DNA from: Aselliscus stoliczkanus
Lineage: Eukaryota > Chordata > Mammalia > Chiroptera > Hipposideridae
DNA: 64,000 nt
Assembly: GCA_033961575.1 (NCBI GenBank)
Contig: CM066731.1
Location: forward strand, 57,069,501 to 57,133,500
Direction of reading: 5' to 3'
This document shows positions 23,285-34,678 of this stretch, in pieces. Numbering within the stretch: the first letter of the stretch is position 1; every line of letters starts with the position of its first letter. The position numbers and the translations under genes were made by a program. Under the pieces are notes generated by a model. The model searched no databases. It was not told the DNA's origin and saw nothing but the letters and a program-made list of their open reading frames with translations.

Positions 23285-23815
23285 TCCAGTGTTAATTTCC
23301 TAAGGCTGCCATAACAATATACCACAAACTATGGGGTTGTCTGAAAAGTCATGACACATTTTTGCAACGAAAAACAGAAAAAATACATCATGACGTTTCC
23401 GACAACCCAATAGTTGGCTTACACAACAGAAATGTATGTCTCACAGTTCTAGACACTGAAGTTCAAGATAAAGGCTCCAATAGGGTTGGTTCCTTCTGAA
23501 GTTTGTGAGGGAACCATCTGATCCAGGCCTCCCTATGTGGCTTATATATGGCTATTTTCTCCCTGTGCCTCCTGTCATGGTATCCCCTCTATTACTATCT
23601 ATCTCTGTGTCCAGATTTCCCATTTTTCAAGGACACTAATCATATTGGATGAGGACTGGCTCTTATAACCTCATTTCAATTTGATTACCTCTGTAAAGAT
23701 CCTATCTCCAAATAAAATCACATTCGGAAGTACTGGGGGTTAGGACTCTTATGTACCTTTTGCTGGAGGATGGGGGTGGGGTGGGAGGGGGGGTGGACAC
23801 AATGCAACCCGTAAA
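23285..23815 (-). mobile_element. MLT1-type ERVL-MaLR LTR, reverse, with MITE insertion
   Basis: TTTCCTAAGGCTGCCATAAC, ACAACAGAAATGTATGTCTC, CTCACAGTTCTAGACACTG, AAGGACACTAATCATATTGG, CTATCTCCAAATAAAATCAC and TACTGGGGGTTAGGACTCTT are the reversed MLT1 LTR landmarks in correct order. A 79-bp mariner MITE splits it at 23332-23410. A G-rich simple tract occupies 23766-23795. Confidence 0.85.
23332..23410 (+). mobile_element. 79-bp mariner-derived MITE
   Basis: The element begins TGGGGTTGTCTGAAAAGTCA and ends TTTCCGACAACCCAA, which are inverted copies of each other. It is flanked by TA on both sides (23330-23331 and 23411-23412), the target duplication of Tc1/mariner elements. The first ~37 and last ~42 bases match the two ends of the 1,270-bp mariner at 43427-44696, joined with the interior missing. 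It has no coding capacity and would need transposase in trans. Confidence 0.92.
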
Positions 23816-24569
23816 ACAAGGCTAGTCCACATTCTGTATTTGGGCCAATGGCTATAGTTTCCCAGCCTAAAATCCTTTTGCCAGGGCTATTAGTGATTAG
23901 TAAGATGGACATATTTGATTTGATGCCTTTTTATGTATGTATGAGCTGCTCAGTACAGAAACTGTCAAAATCCAGACAGCAGTAGGGAGAACAGAAGAGA
24001 AGCCACATGTTGAGTAATTGAGGGCTAATTACAGACATTTGTGCTAACCACAGTAAATGAACTGAGCTATCACAAATATGTCAGCATTTGCCTTCAGACT
24101 TAGTGTGACAGGAGTTTAGGCAAAGGGCAGTTGTTCTTCCCACTGTCAGAAACAATCCCAAAGTCTGTCAGACCCTGGACACAAAGCTCACATCTGTGGA
24201 GAGTCCACCTATGGTGGCCCCTCAAACCTATCCTATTCCCTACACCTGCTGCCATTTATTCACGTTCAATGACATTGCAAATTGCAGCAATTATGTGGAT
24301 CCTGACCTGAAAATCATCAGTGCTCAGGCATCCTCTCCACATACTCCCCTAGCTAACAGGCTGCATCCTGTCGGGAAGTTTGGGTCTCCTGGAAACTGTT
24401 GGGCGGCAGGTGTGGACAGCTGATAAAGAAGCCACTAAGCTGGCTTGTCTTGAGGTTTGGTTGGGAGCCATAACCCAGACAGAAGTCATTCCATACCAAC
24501 TATAAGTGGTAATTACATGGTACCAAATGTCTGCACACTCTCACTCCTCCTCTCTATAATGTTTTGTTT
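23816..24569. other. Unrecognised sequence
   Basis: No gene or repeat recognised. Confidence 0.4.
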
Positions 24570-24790
24570 TATCTAAAAACATTTACAATGTCCTCATTGT
24601 ATACCAGGGACACAACAATCCTGAGATAGATACAACTTCTATTCCCATGTTATAATGCACAGAGGAGTTAAATAATTTGCCCAAGGTCACAAAGCCAGTG
24701 AGTGGAAGAGTCCACATGTGAATCAGGCAACCTGGCTTCAAAATTCATGCTTTAATCATTGCGTTCTATTGTCTCTATCTTGGCTTTGAG
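24570..24790 (+). mobile_element. MIR SINE
   Basis: CAGAGGAGTTAAATAATTTG, CCCAAGGTCACAAAGCCAGT and AACCTGGCTTCAAAATTC are in MIR order. Confidence 0.85.
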
Positions 24791-24879
24791 AGCCAAGGTG
24801 GAAGGTTTCCAAAGCTATATGACAGAATTTGTTTAGACATGATTATTGAAGTAACTCCCGAGTGTTCGACCTGTTAAAG

Positions 24880-25335
24880 AAAAAAAACTTTGGGCCTCAA
24901 ATGACATCACTCATGCTAAAAGCCCATGATACCAAACTTAGATTGAATACCTAATACAAATTGCGGTTTCAACCTCTCCCAGAAATGTAATCTTAATCAA
25001 CCAGTCTGGAACTTTCTGGTCCAGCACCCACTGGTAAGGTAATGTGTCACATGGGCCCTCTTCTATCCCCCATAGAAAGAAGAGGCAACTCGCATGATAA
25101 AAAACCTTTCCTTTCTCTTCCCCCAAAGAAAAGGTGTCCTGGCCCCCAAATAATCCTTTCTTATCTTTTGTCAATAGCTCCCTTGCCTCAACCTTCTTCC
25201 TATAAAAACCTGCCATTTTGCAAAACCCTTGGAGCCCCTTCTAGTTGTTTGATGGGATGCTGCTAGATTCATGAATTGCTTAATGAAGCCAATTAGATCT
25301 TCAAATTTACTCAGTTGAATTTAGTTTTTTAACAC
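24880..25335 (+). mobile_element. ERV1-like LTR
   Basis: The 3' half shows CCTATAAAAACCTGCCATTT (TATA-like), then GGGATGCTGCTAGATTCATG, then AATGAAGCCAATTAGATCTT, where the usual AATAAAGCC polyadenylation signal appears mutated. The pattern is that of a mammalian class-I LTR. Name and left edge are not assigned. Confidence 0.6.
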
Positions 25336-25879
25336 CACTCAAGAGTATTAATTTAAACACTAAATACTTCTCATAGTCCCCTGTGAAGGAGGATCCTCAG
25401 AGACCAGAAAAGAGTCATTTGGGGTATAAATGAAAGAAAATGTCAAGGGAGTGAGGAAATTTGAGCCTCCCCTGCTCCCTGCCTGGGGCTGTAGTGGATG
25501 TTTTGTTTGATCCTGCCTGGGATTCTCCTTCGGGTCTCTTGTATTTCCTCCTGCCCATCCACTTTGGAGTGAGGCTATAAAATTAACATTATTCATACTT
25601 AGTTTTCTCCCTTCTTCCCCACTCTCTATTCCACCGTCTCAGCCAGAGCTGTTCTGTTCCCAAAAACATTCTCAAAAGCTCTGAGCCAAAATGCTACTAA
25701 AGTAATATAATTGGGAGGTGATTGGTCTTAGTATCCAAGCCAACCACCTCTTGCCTGTATTACAGATAATATAATTAGAATCTCAGGTAAGAAAACCTGA
25801 GATTATTTTTTAAATGTAGGTATTCATGGATTTAAAGGTAAAATGATGTAATGTCTATAATTTATGTTTAAATAATTCT
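25336..25879. other. Unrecognised sequence
   Basis: Nothing recognised. Confidence 0.4.
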
Positions 25880-26010
25880 AATTATTCAGTGTTTGTCTTC
25901 CCTACTGGATTATATGCTTCACAAGGGAGGAGAATGTGTCTGCTTTATTCTCTACTGCATCTTTGGTCCATAAGAGATGCTCAATAAATATTTCTTGACT
26001 GATTGAGTAA
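25880..26010 (+). mobile_element. L2 LINE 3'-end fragment
   Basis: CTACTGGATTATATGCTTCA, then AGATGCTCAATAAATATTTC, the standard L2 3' end. Confidence 0.75.
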
Positions 26011-26734
26011 ATTAATATGTAGGAACCATACAGAGAAGAAAAGTGAAGCATGAAGAGCAGTCAGATCACTCAGGGGTAGTAACCAGTGGGCCCCTGCAAG
26101 GGTGTTGGTTTGGAGTGAAGGGTTGTGGTCACCAAAAGAAACACTGCCCATTTCAACATTCTTGAATAGTAATAGTCCTATAAAATGAACAGAATTTCAA
26201 TAGATATTCTTAATTCATTTACATTACTAATTCTGTCAATTGTTTTCCTGATTTTCCCGGATTTCAGTAAAGAAGAAATTCTAGTCTAGATGTAATAATA
26301 AAAGGCAATGAGACCCTTTCTCTTCTCTTCTGTAAAAGCACAGATACATTTTCCAATTCATTTTTGCTGCAACTCCCGAAAGAAGACTCAAAGCTTTCCA
26401 AACTCAAAAACTGTTAGAACTCAAACAATTCCAAAACTTAAAGGAAAGGAAGTTTTTAGTCACCTCTAGGATGTTCGCCTTCAATAAGGATTTTTAGGGC
26501 TAAGAAAGTATCAGCCTAAATATAGCTCTAAGATGTTGAGCTATCTACTTTTATAACTCCACTGGTGACAGAAGTTTTGCTTTGTCAAATCCTGCTGCAG
26601 CTTGATCCTTCTCAGTGGGAACTTGGTGATTAATAATGCCCTTAATTGCTTTTCCTCCTGCCCTCACAGCTGGTAGGAGAAGTGATGTCTATCACAAAGA
26701 AACTCTGAACCAAGTTTTAAGGACACAGAGGAAG
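26011..26734. other. Unrecognised sequence
   Basis: Nothing recognised. Confidence 0.4.
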
Positions 26735-26890
26735 CAGAGAGGAAGCTCTCTGTTGGGCTCTGCCCCCTTCCTGCACCGCGGGGGTGCCGAGGAGCCTCTC
26801 CTGGGGTAAGCGAAGGGCTCAGCCCTGGCACGGAGCGGTGTCGGGTAACATCGTAATGGCTGCTCCAGCTCCTGACTGATCAGGAACCCT
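26735..26890. promoter_or_regulatory. Small CpG cluster outside any recognised repeat
   Basis: At least eight CpG dinucleotides fall within about 120 bases (26775-26855: CACCGCGGGGGTGCCGAGGA, then AAGCGA, CACGGAGCGG, GTGTCGGG, CATCG), against very low CpG elsewhere. A splice-donor-like GGGGTAAGC follows GCCTCTCCT at about 26803. It may be a short regulatory element, the start of a transcript, or a younger unrecognised repeat. Confidence 0.3.
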
Positions 26891-27539
26891 TCCTAGAGCC
26901 CCAGGCTTTGGTGGGGGCTTTCTCCATCTGCAGCACAGGTCTAGGGGGTACAAGTTAAGGAGCCAGCAAACAGGATTTACTTACTTGTGCTCTTTGCTGA
27001 TGCAAGTTGATGCAAGGGCTCAGGGACTCAAAATGTATCTTTGCGTCACAGAGAACCATAGCTTTGCCAGTGTAGTGAATCAACTGTAAGTGTTCCATAG
27101 GGGCTAAGATGATAGGGATGATGTCCTGACTAAGTGCCTATGATGAAATCTAGTCAAATGCAGAAGTGCTGGGGAGGGGAGAAAGGGATAATGGGCAGTG
27201 ACCATGACTTTGGTTTAGAAACCGATTTTCATATCATTTGAGATTATTCAGTAACTTTCCAAAAAGACAGATTGAATTTATATAACTAGGTTCCCCAGAC
27301 TAGTGAAATCTCTTTCTGATAATTCTATTCCTTCGCTCTGAATACAGGCTCTTTAGGAGGACGGGTGTGGGTGGGGAGGGTAGAGAGGGCTCAGAGAGCC
27401 TCCGGCAGCAGATTGTCTCAAACTTTAAAAAGGCAAGGATCTCAAACCTCAAGAATCCCTTACCAAGAGAACATCTGCAAGATGCACAAGGGACTTACTG
27501 ATGATAAAATGTATGGAAAGGGATCAAAATATGCCACTT
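26891..27539. other. Unrecognised sequence
   Basis: No gene or confident repeat. Some of it may belong to the LTR-like block that follows. Confidence 0.4.
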
Positions 27540-28025
27540 TGGCATAAGGATTATTTTGAACTGAAGGCAACTGAGAAATAGCAGACATGGAGGAGCTCTC
27601 TTCCCGCTTCCTATCTGACGAAAAGCAGGGCATAAATTTCCTTTCCAGAAAGGAAACATCCATTTGTAAAGGTACCCCCCTCTCCTATGCCAGAAGAGGA
27701 GAAAAACTCTTATCACTGGGGATGACCCCAAGATGAGTCTGCATAAACAACCCTTATCTACTATTAGTATCCCCCATACATTTCCTAGTCACCTCCGCAC
27801 AATATATCCCCCTCAAAACTTCCTTGTCCTTTATCTAGTCACTTTGCCACAGTTTAGCTCTTTGTAAACATGGCATGTAAGCCCCAGGTCTAATCACCCT
27901 TCTGGTTTTTCACTTCTTTTCTGTAGAGTCCCTGTGCACATAAAAATATTAATATTAATAATATCTGTGCTTTTTCTCCTGATAATCTGTGTTTCATCAC
28001 TTTAATTCATAGTTCCTCAGTCACT
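27540..28025 (+). mobile_element. LTR-like block
   Basis: The 3' part reads CTGTAGAGTCCCTGTGCACA, an A/T stretch with AATATTAATAAT, then CTGTGCTTTTTCTCCTGATA and ATCTGTGTTTCATCACTTTA, a recurrent end pattern of mammalian LTRs. Family and edges are not assigned. Confidence 0.5.
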
Positions 28026-28109
28026 GATGTGGATGGAGAAGGGGCCACATGCTAAACCTGACAAGCTCAGGAGACTGAAAATAACCACAGAGGATGGTGT
28101 GAACATGAA

Positions 28110-28401
28110 AATTCTTAACTAAGGTGGCCCATGGAGGGAAGTCACATCCTTGGCCTATAGCTTCCTTGACAAAGGTCCGTCTTTACATTAAGCTTGTCTG
28201 TCATCTTTTTATTTAAGATAACATACCCTTACAATATCAGAGTCATCTCTTTTACAGAACCCCCCAGGGGGCACAACCCACCACACCAGAGCAGGAAACT
28301 ACAAAGTCCCTCATTGTTATCTTGTTTCCTAAATACTATCTCTATGTGCTGCAAAATGCTATTAGTTATGCTGTACCCACCAATGTAAAAGAAATGCGTG
28401 T
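28110..28401 (+). mobile_element. LTR-like element, left part (split by SINE)
   Basis: This block continues after the SINE at 28882. Its 3' end recurs at 50045-50140, which shows it is an interspersed family and not unique sequence. Confidence 0.55.
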
Positions 28402-28419
28402 CTCTCCATTTTACTTCTT

Positions 28420-28863
28420 TTTTTTTTTAATAAAGATTTTATTGGGGTATTGGTGGAGGGGAACAGCGTTGGGGAATCGGGAAAGGGGAACAGACAAGTT
28501 GCTGTCTTTTTGTTCTTCAGTTTAGTTGCGGAGGATGTTGCTTCACTGTTGGTATCGTCATTGCGCTCTTCCCGGATGAGGCAGATCGGTCGCTGGCCTC
28601 TGGATGTCGCTCACTGCGGCTACTGGCAGCTCACGCTTGGCTGCCAGCCGCTCACGCTGGCTGTGGGCCACTCACTGTAGCCTATGGCAGCCCACTGCAG
28701 CAGGGGCTGCAGCCCACACCATCACCGGGGCTCGCACAGCCCAGCTCCAGGTGGAGCTGTTGTTAGCTGTAGAGGGCAGGATCACTGGCCCTCATGTGGG
28801 ATCCGAACCGGGGCTGCTGGCATCCCAAAACCAGCGCTTCACCAATGCGCCACTCGGCCGGCC
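28420..28863 (-). mobile_element. tRNA-derived bat-type SINE, full length (type A)
   Basis: Reverse SINE with an 18-bp target duplication, CTCTCCATTTTACTTCTT, perfect at 28402-28419 and 28864-28881. It is one of the least-diverged copies and very similar to 2238-2676 in the central segment (ACACCATCACCGGGG/CTCGCACAG). The perfect duplication argues for a fairly recent insertion into an older LTR. Confidence 0.96.
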
Positions 28864-28881
28864 CTCTCCATTTTACTTCTT

Positions 28882-29110
28882 ATCCAATCCCAGAGATTTC
28901 TCTGCTTTGCTTTCTCCCATCCCCTTAATCTACAACCAATGGATTTCATGTAACCTTCCTCCTTGGATTCTAATGTATAAAGTAAGTTGTAAAATGGCCA
29001 TTTTCCGGAGCATTTTCTCAATCTGGTGCGATTTTGCTTCCCGGCAAATGTCATCAGTTTGGCTCAAATAAACTCATAAATTTTCTCTTAGGCTGGAAAG
29101 TTTTTGTTGA
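28882..29110 (+). mobile_element. LTR-like element, right part
   Basis: It contains GAGCATTTTCTCAATCTGG, ATTTTGCTTCCCGGCAAATG and the polyadenylation-like CTCAAATAAACTC. The same three blocks recur at 50050-50140. Class-I LTR ends look like this; the name is not assigned. Confidence 0.6.
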
Positions 29111-29949
29111 CACTGAACGTAAGAAGGCAGAGGCAAAGTTTTTCCTGCCCTACAGTTCCAATGGTGTACTAAATATCACTAATCTGCTTTGCCTCTTACA
29201 TTCTCTTTGATGTAGGTTTTACTTAGGATTTCATAGGAAAAATTGACAAAGGAAGTTACATTACATGCCCTATGGGATTCAACTTTAATATGCTCCATTT
29301 GATATTTCAGTTCTCTCAAAGTCCCTCTTTCCAGCCAACTAACTCTGGGGCATCTCTCTCTATTCCCTCCACAATTACAAAAAACAACTCAGTAAGAATT
29401 CAGGCTTCTACCATCATATCTGCACACTGCAATTCATCTTAGGTTCTGCTGAACAAAGAGTATCCCAGTTAACAGAATCCCCCCCCATGGAAAGTAATTG
29501 CTCACCATTATTAGTATTTGCACAAGTCCTTCAGGTTAAAATAAGAGAAGCCATGTGGGTACAGCCACGTTTCTGCTGTGTGTGGCTGGTGAGGAGGGGT
29601 GAGAAGCAGAATGTAGGGATGGGGAAGAGGCAAAATCCTTCCCAAAAGATGGGCCCAATAATGTAAATCTTGTACTTATTTCTATGCTGTCTCAGGATTT
29701 TTAGTTTTAAACTTTCCAAAAACCTATCTCTTTAGGAAAACTGAGGAAACAAAATACACTATTTCTAGGACAATAGAGAAATGTCTAAATCTATATGTTG
29801 ACTTCACTAAGAACATCTTTCTGTAAGGGTACAAAGTCTCATTTTACTAATTAAATAGGAACTTAAATGTATAAAAATGAAAGTAACCTGTTTCAAGATG
29901 TTGAATTTGCATTGGGCTTCTGGCTTCCTGCCCCAAAATCAATCCTGAA
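29111..29949. other. Unrecognised sequence
   Basis: Nothing recognised. A C-run occurs at 29480-29486. Confidence 0.4.
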
Positions 29950-30610
29950 ATTTTAAAAAGAGTAACAGATTTATAGAAAAGTGACTAGTCTTTTTTTGCA
30001 TGCTTAGAATATGAACAGAAATTGAATGTAAAACAATAATTTCAAATAATCAATATCTTACAGACTTGTCTTTCTAACCATAGCCCAATAAAATTTTAAA
30101 TCAATAATAGAATGATAATATTTTCAAAAAATCTCACATTTAGAGTACTGAAGTGTACATTTGAAAATGGTTAAGACAGTAAATTTTGTGTTATGTGTAT
30201 TTTACCACAATTAAATAAAAAATTAAATATCCCTCTCCCTGCCCCTCCAAAAACTTATATAAGATAGAGATGCAATAGTAGGTTACTGGGGAGAAAGGAT
30301 GGACTTTTAAATAAATAGAGCTAGAACAATTTATTATAAGAAAATTAAAAAATTGGATTCCTACCTTATATACCAACACACACCCCCCCAAAAAAATCAA
30401 TCTAAGATAGATTCAAGTGTAAAAGGTAAAACTTAAAACATTTTCAAAGAAAATATAGGATAATATATCCATGAATTCTGAGTAGAAAAGACTTATTATT
30501 GAAATGGATAGTAGTAATGGTTGCCCTACTAAAGTTGGTTAAGATGGTACATTTTATGTTATATTTTATGTATATTTTACCACAATATAAAAAAATTATT
30601 TTAAAGAATT
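29950..30610 (+). mobile_element. Old LINE-1 3'-end fragments
   Basis: GAAAATGGTTAAGACAGTAA followed by TGTGTATTTTACCACAATTA at 30165-30215, and a second version at 30535-30595, are two successive L1 3' ends in the sense direction. Each is followed by an A-rich tail. Confidence 0.65.
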
Positions 30611-32112
30611 TGAATAAGTTCAACACTTTTGATTGTTTAAAATTCTTAGTAACACTGGAAATCAAATAGAACTTTCTTAACTTGGTAAGGTTATATCAAA
30701 ATTCTACAGCAAACATATACTTAATAGAACAAAATTATACACAGGATGCCACTATGAATTTAACTTGGTTGTACAGGTTATAGTTAATTCTAAAAGAAAA
30801 GAAAAAGAAATAAAAGGTATAAGGATGGATTGGAAGAAATAAAATATTATCTGTAGATAATATGATCATCAATTTAGAAAATACAAGTGCATCAACCAAT
30901 AGTAAATAAATGTATTAGAACTAAATAAAGAGTAGAGTAAAAATACAAAATCATCAATAAAAACCAATAATACTTCTCACACCAGCAACAACCAACTAGA
31001 AAATATAATAAAATATAAGATACGATTCTAAAGCTCTGAATATCTAGAATTTCACTTAAAATTCTAAATTCTAAAAGCTTAAAATTCTAATAAAGAAAAG
31101 AGAAGATTCCTTGTATAAATGGAAAGTCACTTCACTATATTTGAATGTGGTAACCAAATTAATATATAAATTTAATGCAATCTCAATGAAAATTCCAGTG
31201 GGATTTTTCATTGTTGTTAACGAACTTCTTAAACTTACTCCAAGTTTATGTGAAAATTTAGAAGTCTAAAAATAGATAAGTCAACCTAAACACAGAAGGA
31301 TAAATAGGGGATCTCACCAGATATTAAGACATAGTACAAAGCCATATTAATAAAAATATGTTGGTTCTGGCACAAGAAAAATATATAAAAACAATGGAAC
31401 AGAAAAGGAAATTCAGAACAGGGAACTATGAGTAACATACAAGAAAAGTAATACCACAAATCATTGAGAAAGGACAGATTACTTAGTTCCTCATTTAAGA
31501 AAATAGCTAATTATGTGGAGAAAAATAAAAGTGGATTTCTACCTAACTCCATAATCAAAAATAGACTCCAAATGGAATGCAGACCAAAATGTGAAAGACA
31601 ACATATAAAGTTAATAAAAGAAAACATAAAAAATAATTTTGTGATCTAACGAAATAAATGATAGCTTTTAGTATTTTATTATTCATATTGATGATTTTTC
31701 AACATTCAAATTATTTTAACAAGGATAATATTGATAAAGTACAAATAAAGTATTTTAGTTTCTTAAGCTGTCAAGTGATTAACATATAGAATATATGATC
31801 ATCACTACTGCAAATAAATAAGATAAACAAAACAAGCCCAATATGAAAAATGGGCAGAGGATGTAATAAATAGGCAATTCACAAAAGAGAAAAGTGAAAA
31901 GTTAACAGGCATAAAAGAGACTTCCAGTCCACTGGCAATCCAAAATAAAAAATAAAACAATGAGTTCTTACTTTATCCTTGTAGATTGGTAACAAGTGCA
32001 AAGTTAAATAATGCCAAGGGTTTGCAGGAATATGCATTCCTAGTAGGAGTGCAGAGTACTGCCATTCTGGAGAGTAATCTGGAATTACATAGTCAAATTA
32101 GATATACACATA
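30611..32112 (+). mobile_element. LINE-1 ORF2-region fragment, sense, decayed
   Basis: The plus strand follows L1 ORF2 C-terminal sequence: AATGCAATCTCAATGAAAAT, CCAGTGGGATTTTTCATTGT, AAATAGGGGATCTCACCAG and GTTGGTTCTGGCACAAGAAA. Frames are broken throughout. It continues after an insertion at 32113. Confidence 0.8.
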
Positions 32113-32295
32113 CAGAAGGTGCCAAAAAAATGTATGCACATTTTAGAAAGAAAAAAACTGTATTAAGTGTAATACTCAATATATACTGATAACAAAAGAT
32201 GAATACAAGTCACATTTGACTTCTGCAATTACAAGAGATGCTCCAAGTGGTCACCATCAGCGTTCACACACTTCTGATTGCGACCTACTGCTTGA
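32113..32295. mobile_element. Foreign insertion inside L1, probable DNA-transposon fragment
   Basis: L1-like sequence stops near ATATACACATACA and resumes near GGACTAATACCCAGAATATA. The intervening ~180 bases open with AGGTGCCAAAAAAATGTATG and contain CAAGAGATGCTCCAAGTGGT and GCGTTCACACACTTCTGATT. This resembles the end of a mariner-type element that I recall from other mammalian genomes, but no opposite terminus is present. Confidence 0.4.
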
Positions 32296-33094
32296 GCCAA
32301 AGGACTAATACCCAGAATATATTTTAACTTCTTATAAACTAATGACAAAAAGAAAAAAATTATAAAAAAGCAAAAACACTTGAATGAACACTTCACAAAG
32401 AAATATGGTGTATACAAAGGGCCAATAAGCCATGAAAATGTTCTCAGTCTCTTAATCACTAAGGAATGCAAATTAAAACCACAATGAGTTACCATTTCAT
32501 ATCCACTAGAATGGCTAAAATTAAAATGACAGTGACAAATATTGAGGAGAATATGAAACAACTGAAATACCACATATTGCTGGTAGAACTGTAAAATGAC
32601 ACAAACATTTTGGAAAACAGTTGTTTGTTAGTTTCTTATAAAGTTAAATATACACCTGCCCTATGACTCAGCAATTCTACTCCTAGACATTTACTCAAAA
32701 AACTTGAAATGTATATCCACAAAACCACTAGTACAAGAATGTTATAGCAATGTTATTTATAATACGCAACAAATTGGAAACAATACAAATGCCCATCAAC
32801 AGAAGAGTGGATGCTACTCAGAAGATAGAATACTACTGAGCAATTTAAAGGAATTGACAATTGATACACACAGCAACTGAATGAATCTCAAAAATACATT
32901 GAGCAAAAGAAGGTAAACACAGAAATACATACTGAATGATTCCATGTATATGAAGTACAAACACAGGCAAAAGAATCTATAGTGATGGAAATCTATGGTG
33001 ATGGAAATGCATATGGGGGGTGGGAGTTGACTTGCTGGATGCATAAAGGAACTTTCTAGGGTGATGGAAATGCTCTGAATTTTTTAAGATTTTT
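32296..33094 (+). mobile_element. LINE-1 3' portion of ORF2 and 3'UTR, sense
   Basis: GCCAATAAGCCATGAAAATG, GAATGCAAATTAAAACCACA, CCTATGACTCAGCAATTCTA and AATGCCCATCAACAGAAGAG are late ORF2 landmarks in L1 order. It ends with a locally duplicated GGTGATGGAAATGC region around 32980-33075. Confidence 0.85.
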
Positions 33095-33330
33095 ATTAAA
33101 TTATAGCTAACATTCAACACTATATTAGTTTCAGGTGTACACCATAGTTATTCAACATTTATGTACCTAAAGAAGTGATCACCATGATAAGTCCAGCAAC
33201 CATCTGAACTGTACCATGCTATCACAATATTATTGATGATAATATCTATGCTGTACATTACATCCCCATGACTTGTTCATACCTGGAAATTTGAACCTCT
33301 TATTCCCCTTCACCTATTTCCTCCCTTTTA
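33095..33330 (-). mobile_element. LINE-1 3'-end fragment, antisense
   Basis: ACTATATTAGTTTCAGGTGT, AAGTGATCACCATGATAAGT and TATGCTGTACATTACATCCC read as the reverse of an L1 3'UTR end. It lies tail-first against the preceding sense L1. Confidence 0.75.
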
Positions 33331-33410
33331 AAATTTTTCAGTTCTAGTTGACATTCAATATTATTTTATATTAATTTCAGGTGTACAGCACAGTGGAGGG
33401 TATTATGCTG
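33331..33410 (-). mobile_element. Second short antisense L1 3' end
   Basis: AGTTCTAGTTGACATTCAAT followed by ATTAATTTCAGGTGTACAGC repeats the end found at 33110. It stops abruptly at about 33397, where sense L1 sequence begins with TATTATGCTGAG. Confidence 0.75.
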
Positions 33411-34030
33411 AGTGGAGTATGTCAGACATAGAAAGACAGATGTAATGTGATTTTCCTTATATGTGGAATCTAAAGAACAAAATAAATAAATAAACAAAAC
33501 AGAAACAAACTCATAGATACAGGGAACAGTTTGACAGATACCAGACAGGAAGGGGTTTGGGGGTGAGTGAAAAGGGGAAAGGATTAAGAAATACAAATTG
33601 GTTGTTACAAAGTAGTCATGGGGATGTAGTGTATAGCATAAGGAATACAGTCAATAATATTGTAATAACTACGTATGATGTCAGATGGGTACTAGCTCTA
33701 TCGGGGTGATAGATGGGAGAGGGGTTGAGGGGCAGGGTGAAAAGGTGAAGGGATTAAAAGGTACAAATTGGTAGTTACAAAATAATCATGGGGATGTAAA
33801 GCATAGTTAAAGCACAGTTAATAGTATGGTAATAAATATGTTATTGCCAGGTGCATACTAGAGACTAGTCAGGGGAAATCACTTCGTAAATTATATAAAT
33901 GTCTAACCAAAATGTTCTTTATTTTAATTGGGATGACAGTTATACAAGTGTATGCATTTGTCAAAACTCATTGAGTTATGTACTTAAGATATGTAAAGTT
34001 CACTATTTGTAAAAATCACCTCAATAGAAA
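33398..34030 (+). mobile_element. LINE-1 3'UTR fragment, sense, with internal duplication
   Basis: TATTATGCTGAGTGGAGTAT, CTTATATGTGGAATCTAAAG and CAGAAACAAACTCATAGATA are standard L1 3' sequence. The part at 33563-33700 is repeated in diverged form at 33731-33870, including ACAAATTGGTWGTTACAAA and AATCATGGGGATGTA. It ends with TGTGTATGCATTTGTCAAAA-like sequence near 33950. Confidence 0.8.
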
Positions 34031-34256
34031 AATATTGAGGTGATATCGCCAAGAGAAGAATGAAGAGATATGGCCAAGTAAAAGCTACGAAAGTTCACTT
34101 TGGGGGCAAATGCGATGAAGAGAATCAAAGTAAACACAAAAATTACATAGCTCACTGATTGAAGCAATGTTCCCTAAGAAGCTAAACTTTTCTATGTCAT
34201 ATATTTCCAGAAAACATTTTCTGAATCTTATAGGATGAACCTTGACCACTATTTTT

Positions 34257-34662
34257 ATTATTCAAGATTTTATTGGGGAATTTGGGAAGAGGAACAGACA
34301 AGTTGTTGTCCTTTTGTTCTTCAGTCTAGTTGTGGAGGACGTCACTTCACTGGTCCATGTTGGTATTGTGATCATTGTGCTCTTCCCGGGTGAGGCAGAT
34401 AGGTCGCTGGCCATTGTACAGCCTCTCACAATGGCTCACAGCAGCTCACGAAAGAGCACGCCAGCTGCCGGCCAGCCCCACTGCAGCCTACACTGTGGCT
34501 GGCGACTCACGGCAGCCCAGCTCCAGGTCAAGCTGTTGCTCACCATCTTAGCTGTAGAGGGCGCAGTATCACTGGCCCATGTGGGATCCGAACCAGCAGC
34601 CCTGCTGCTCAGAGCTCGTGTTCCCAAGCCAACCCTTAACCAACTGAACCACTCAGCTGGCC
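34257..34662 (-). mobile_element. tRNA-derived bat-type SINE (type A, short centre)
   Basis: Reverse SINE with target duplication CTTGACCACTATTTTT at 34241-34256 and 34663-34678. The centre has fewer 20-bp units than 37437-37897. The tail shows GGGGAATTTGGGAAGAGG. Confidence 0.93.
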
Positions 34663-34678
34663 CTTGACCACTATTTTT

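Noticed and set aside
28604..29071. 155-codon open frame
   Set aside because: It starts inside a SINE and runs into an LTR across the SINE boundary; the SINE centre is stop-poor in several frames in every copy.
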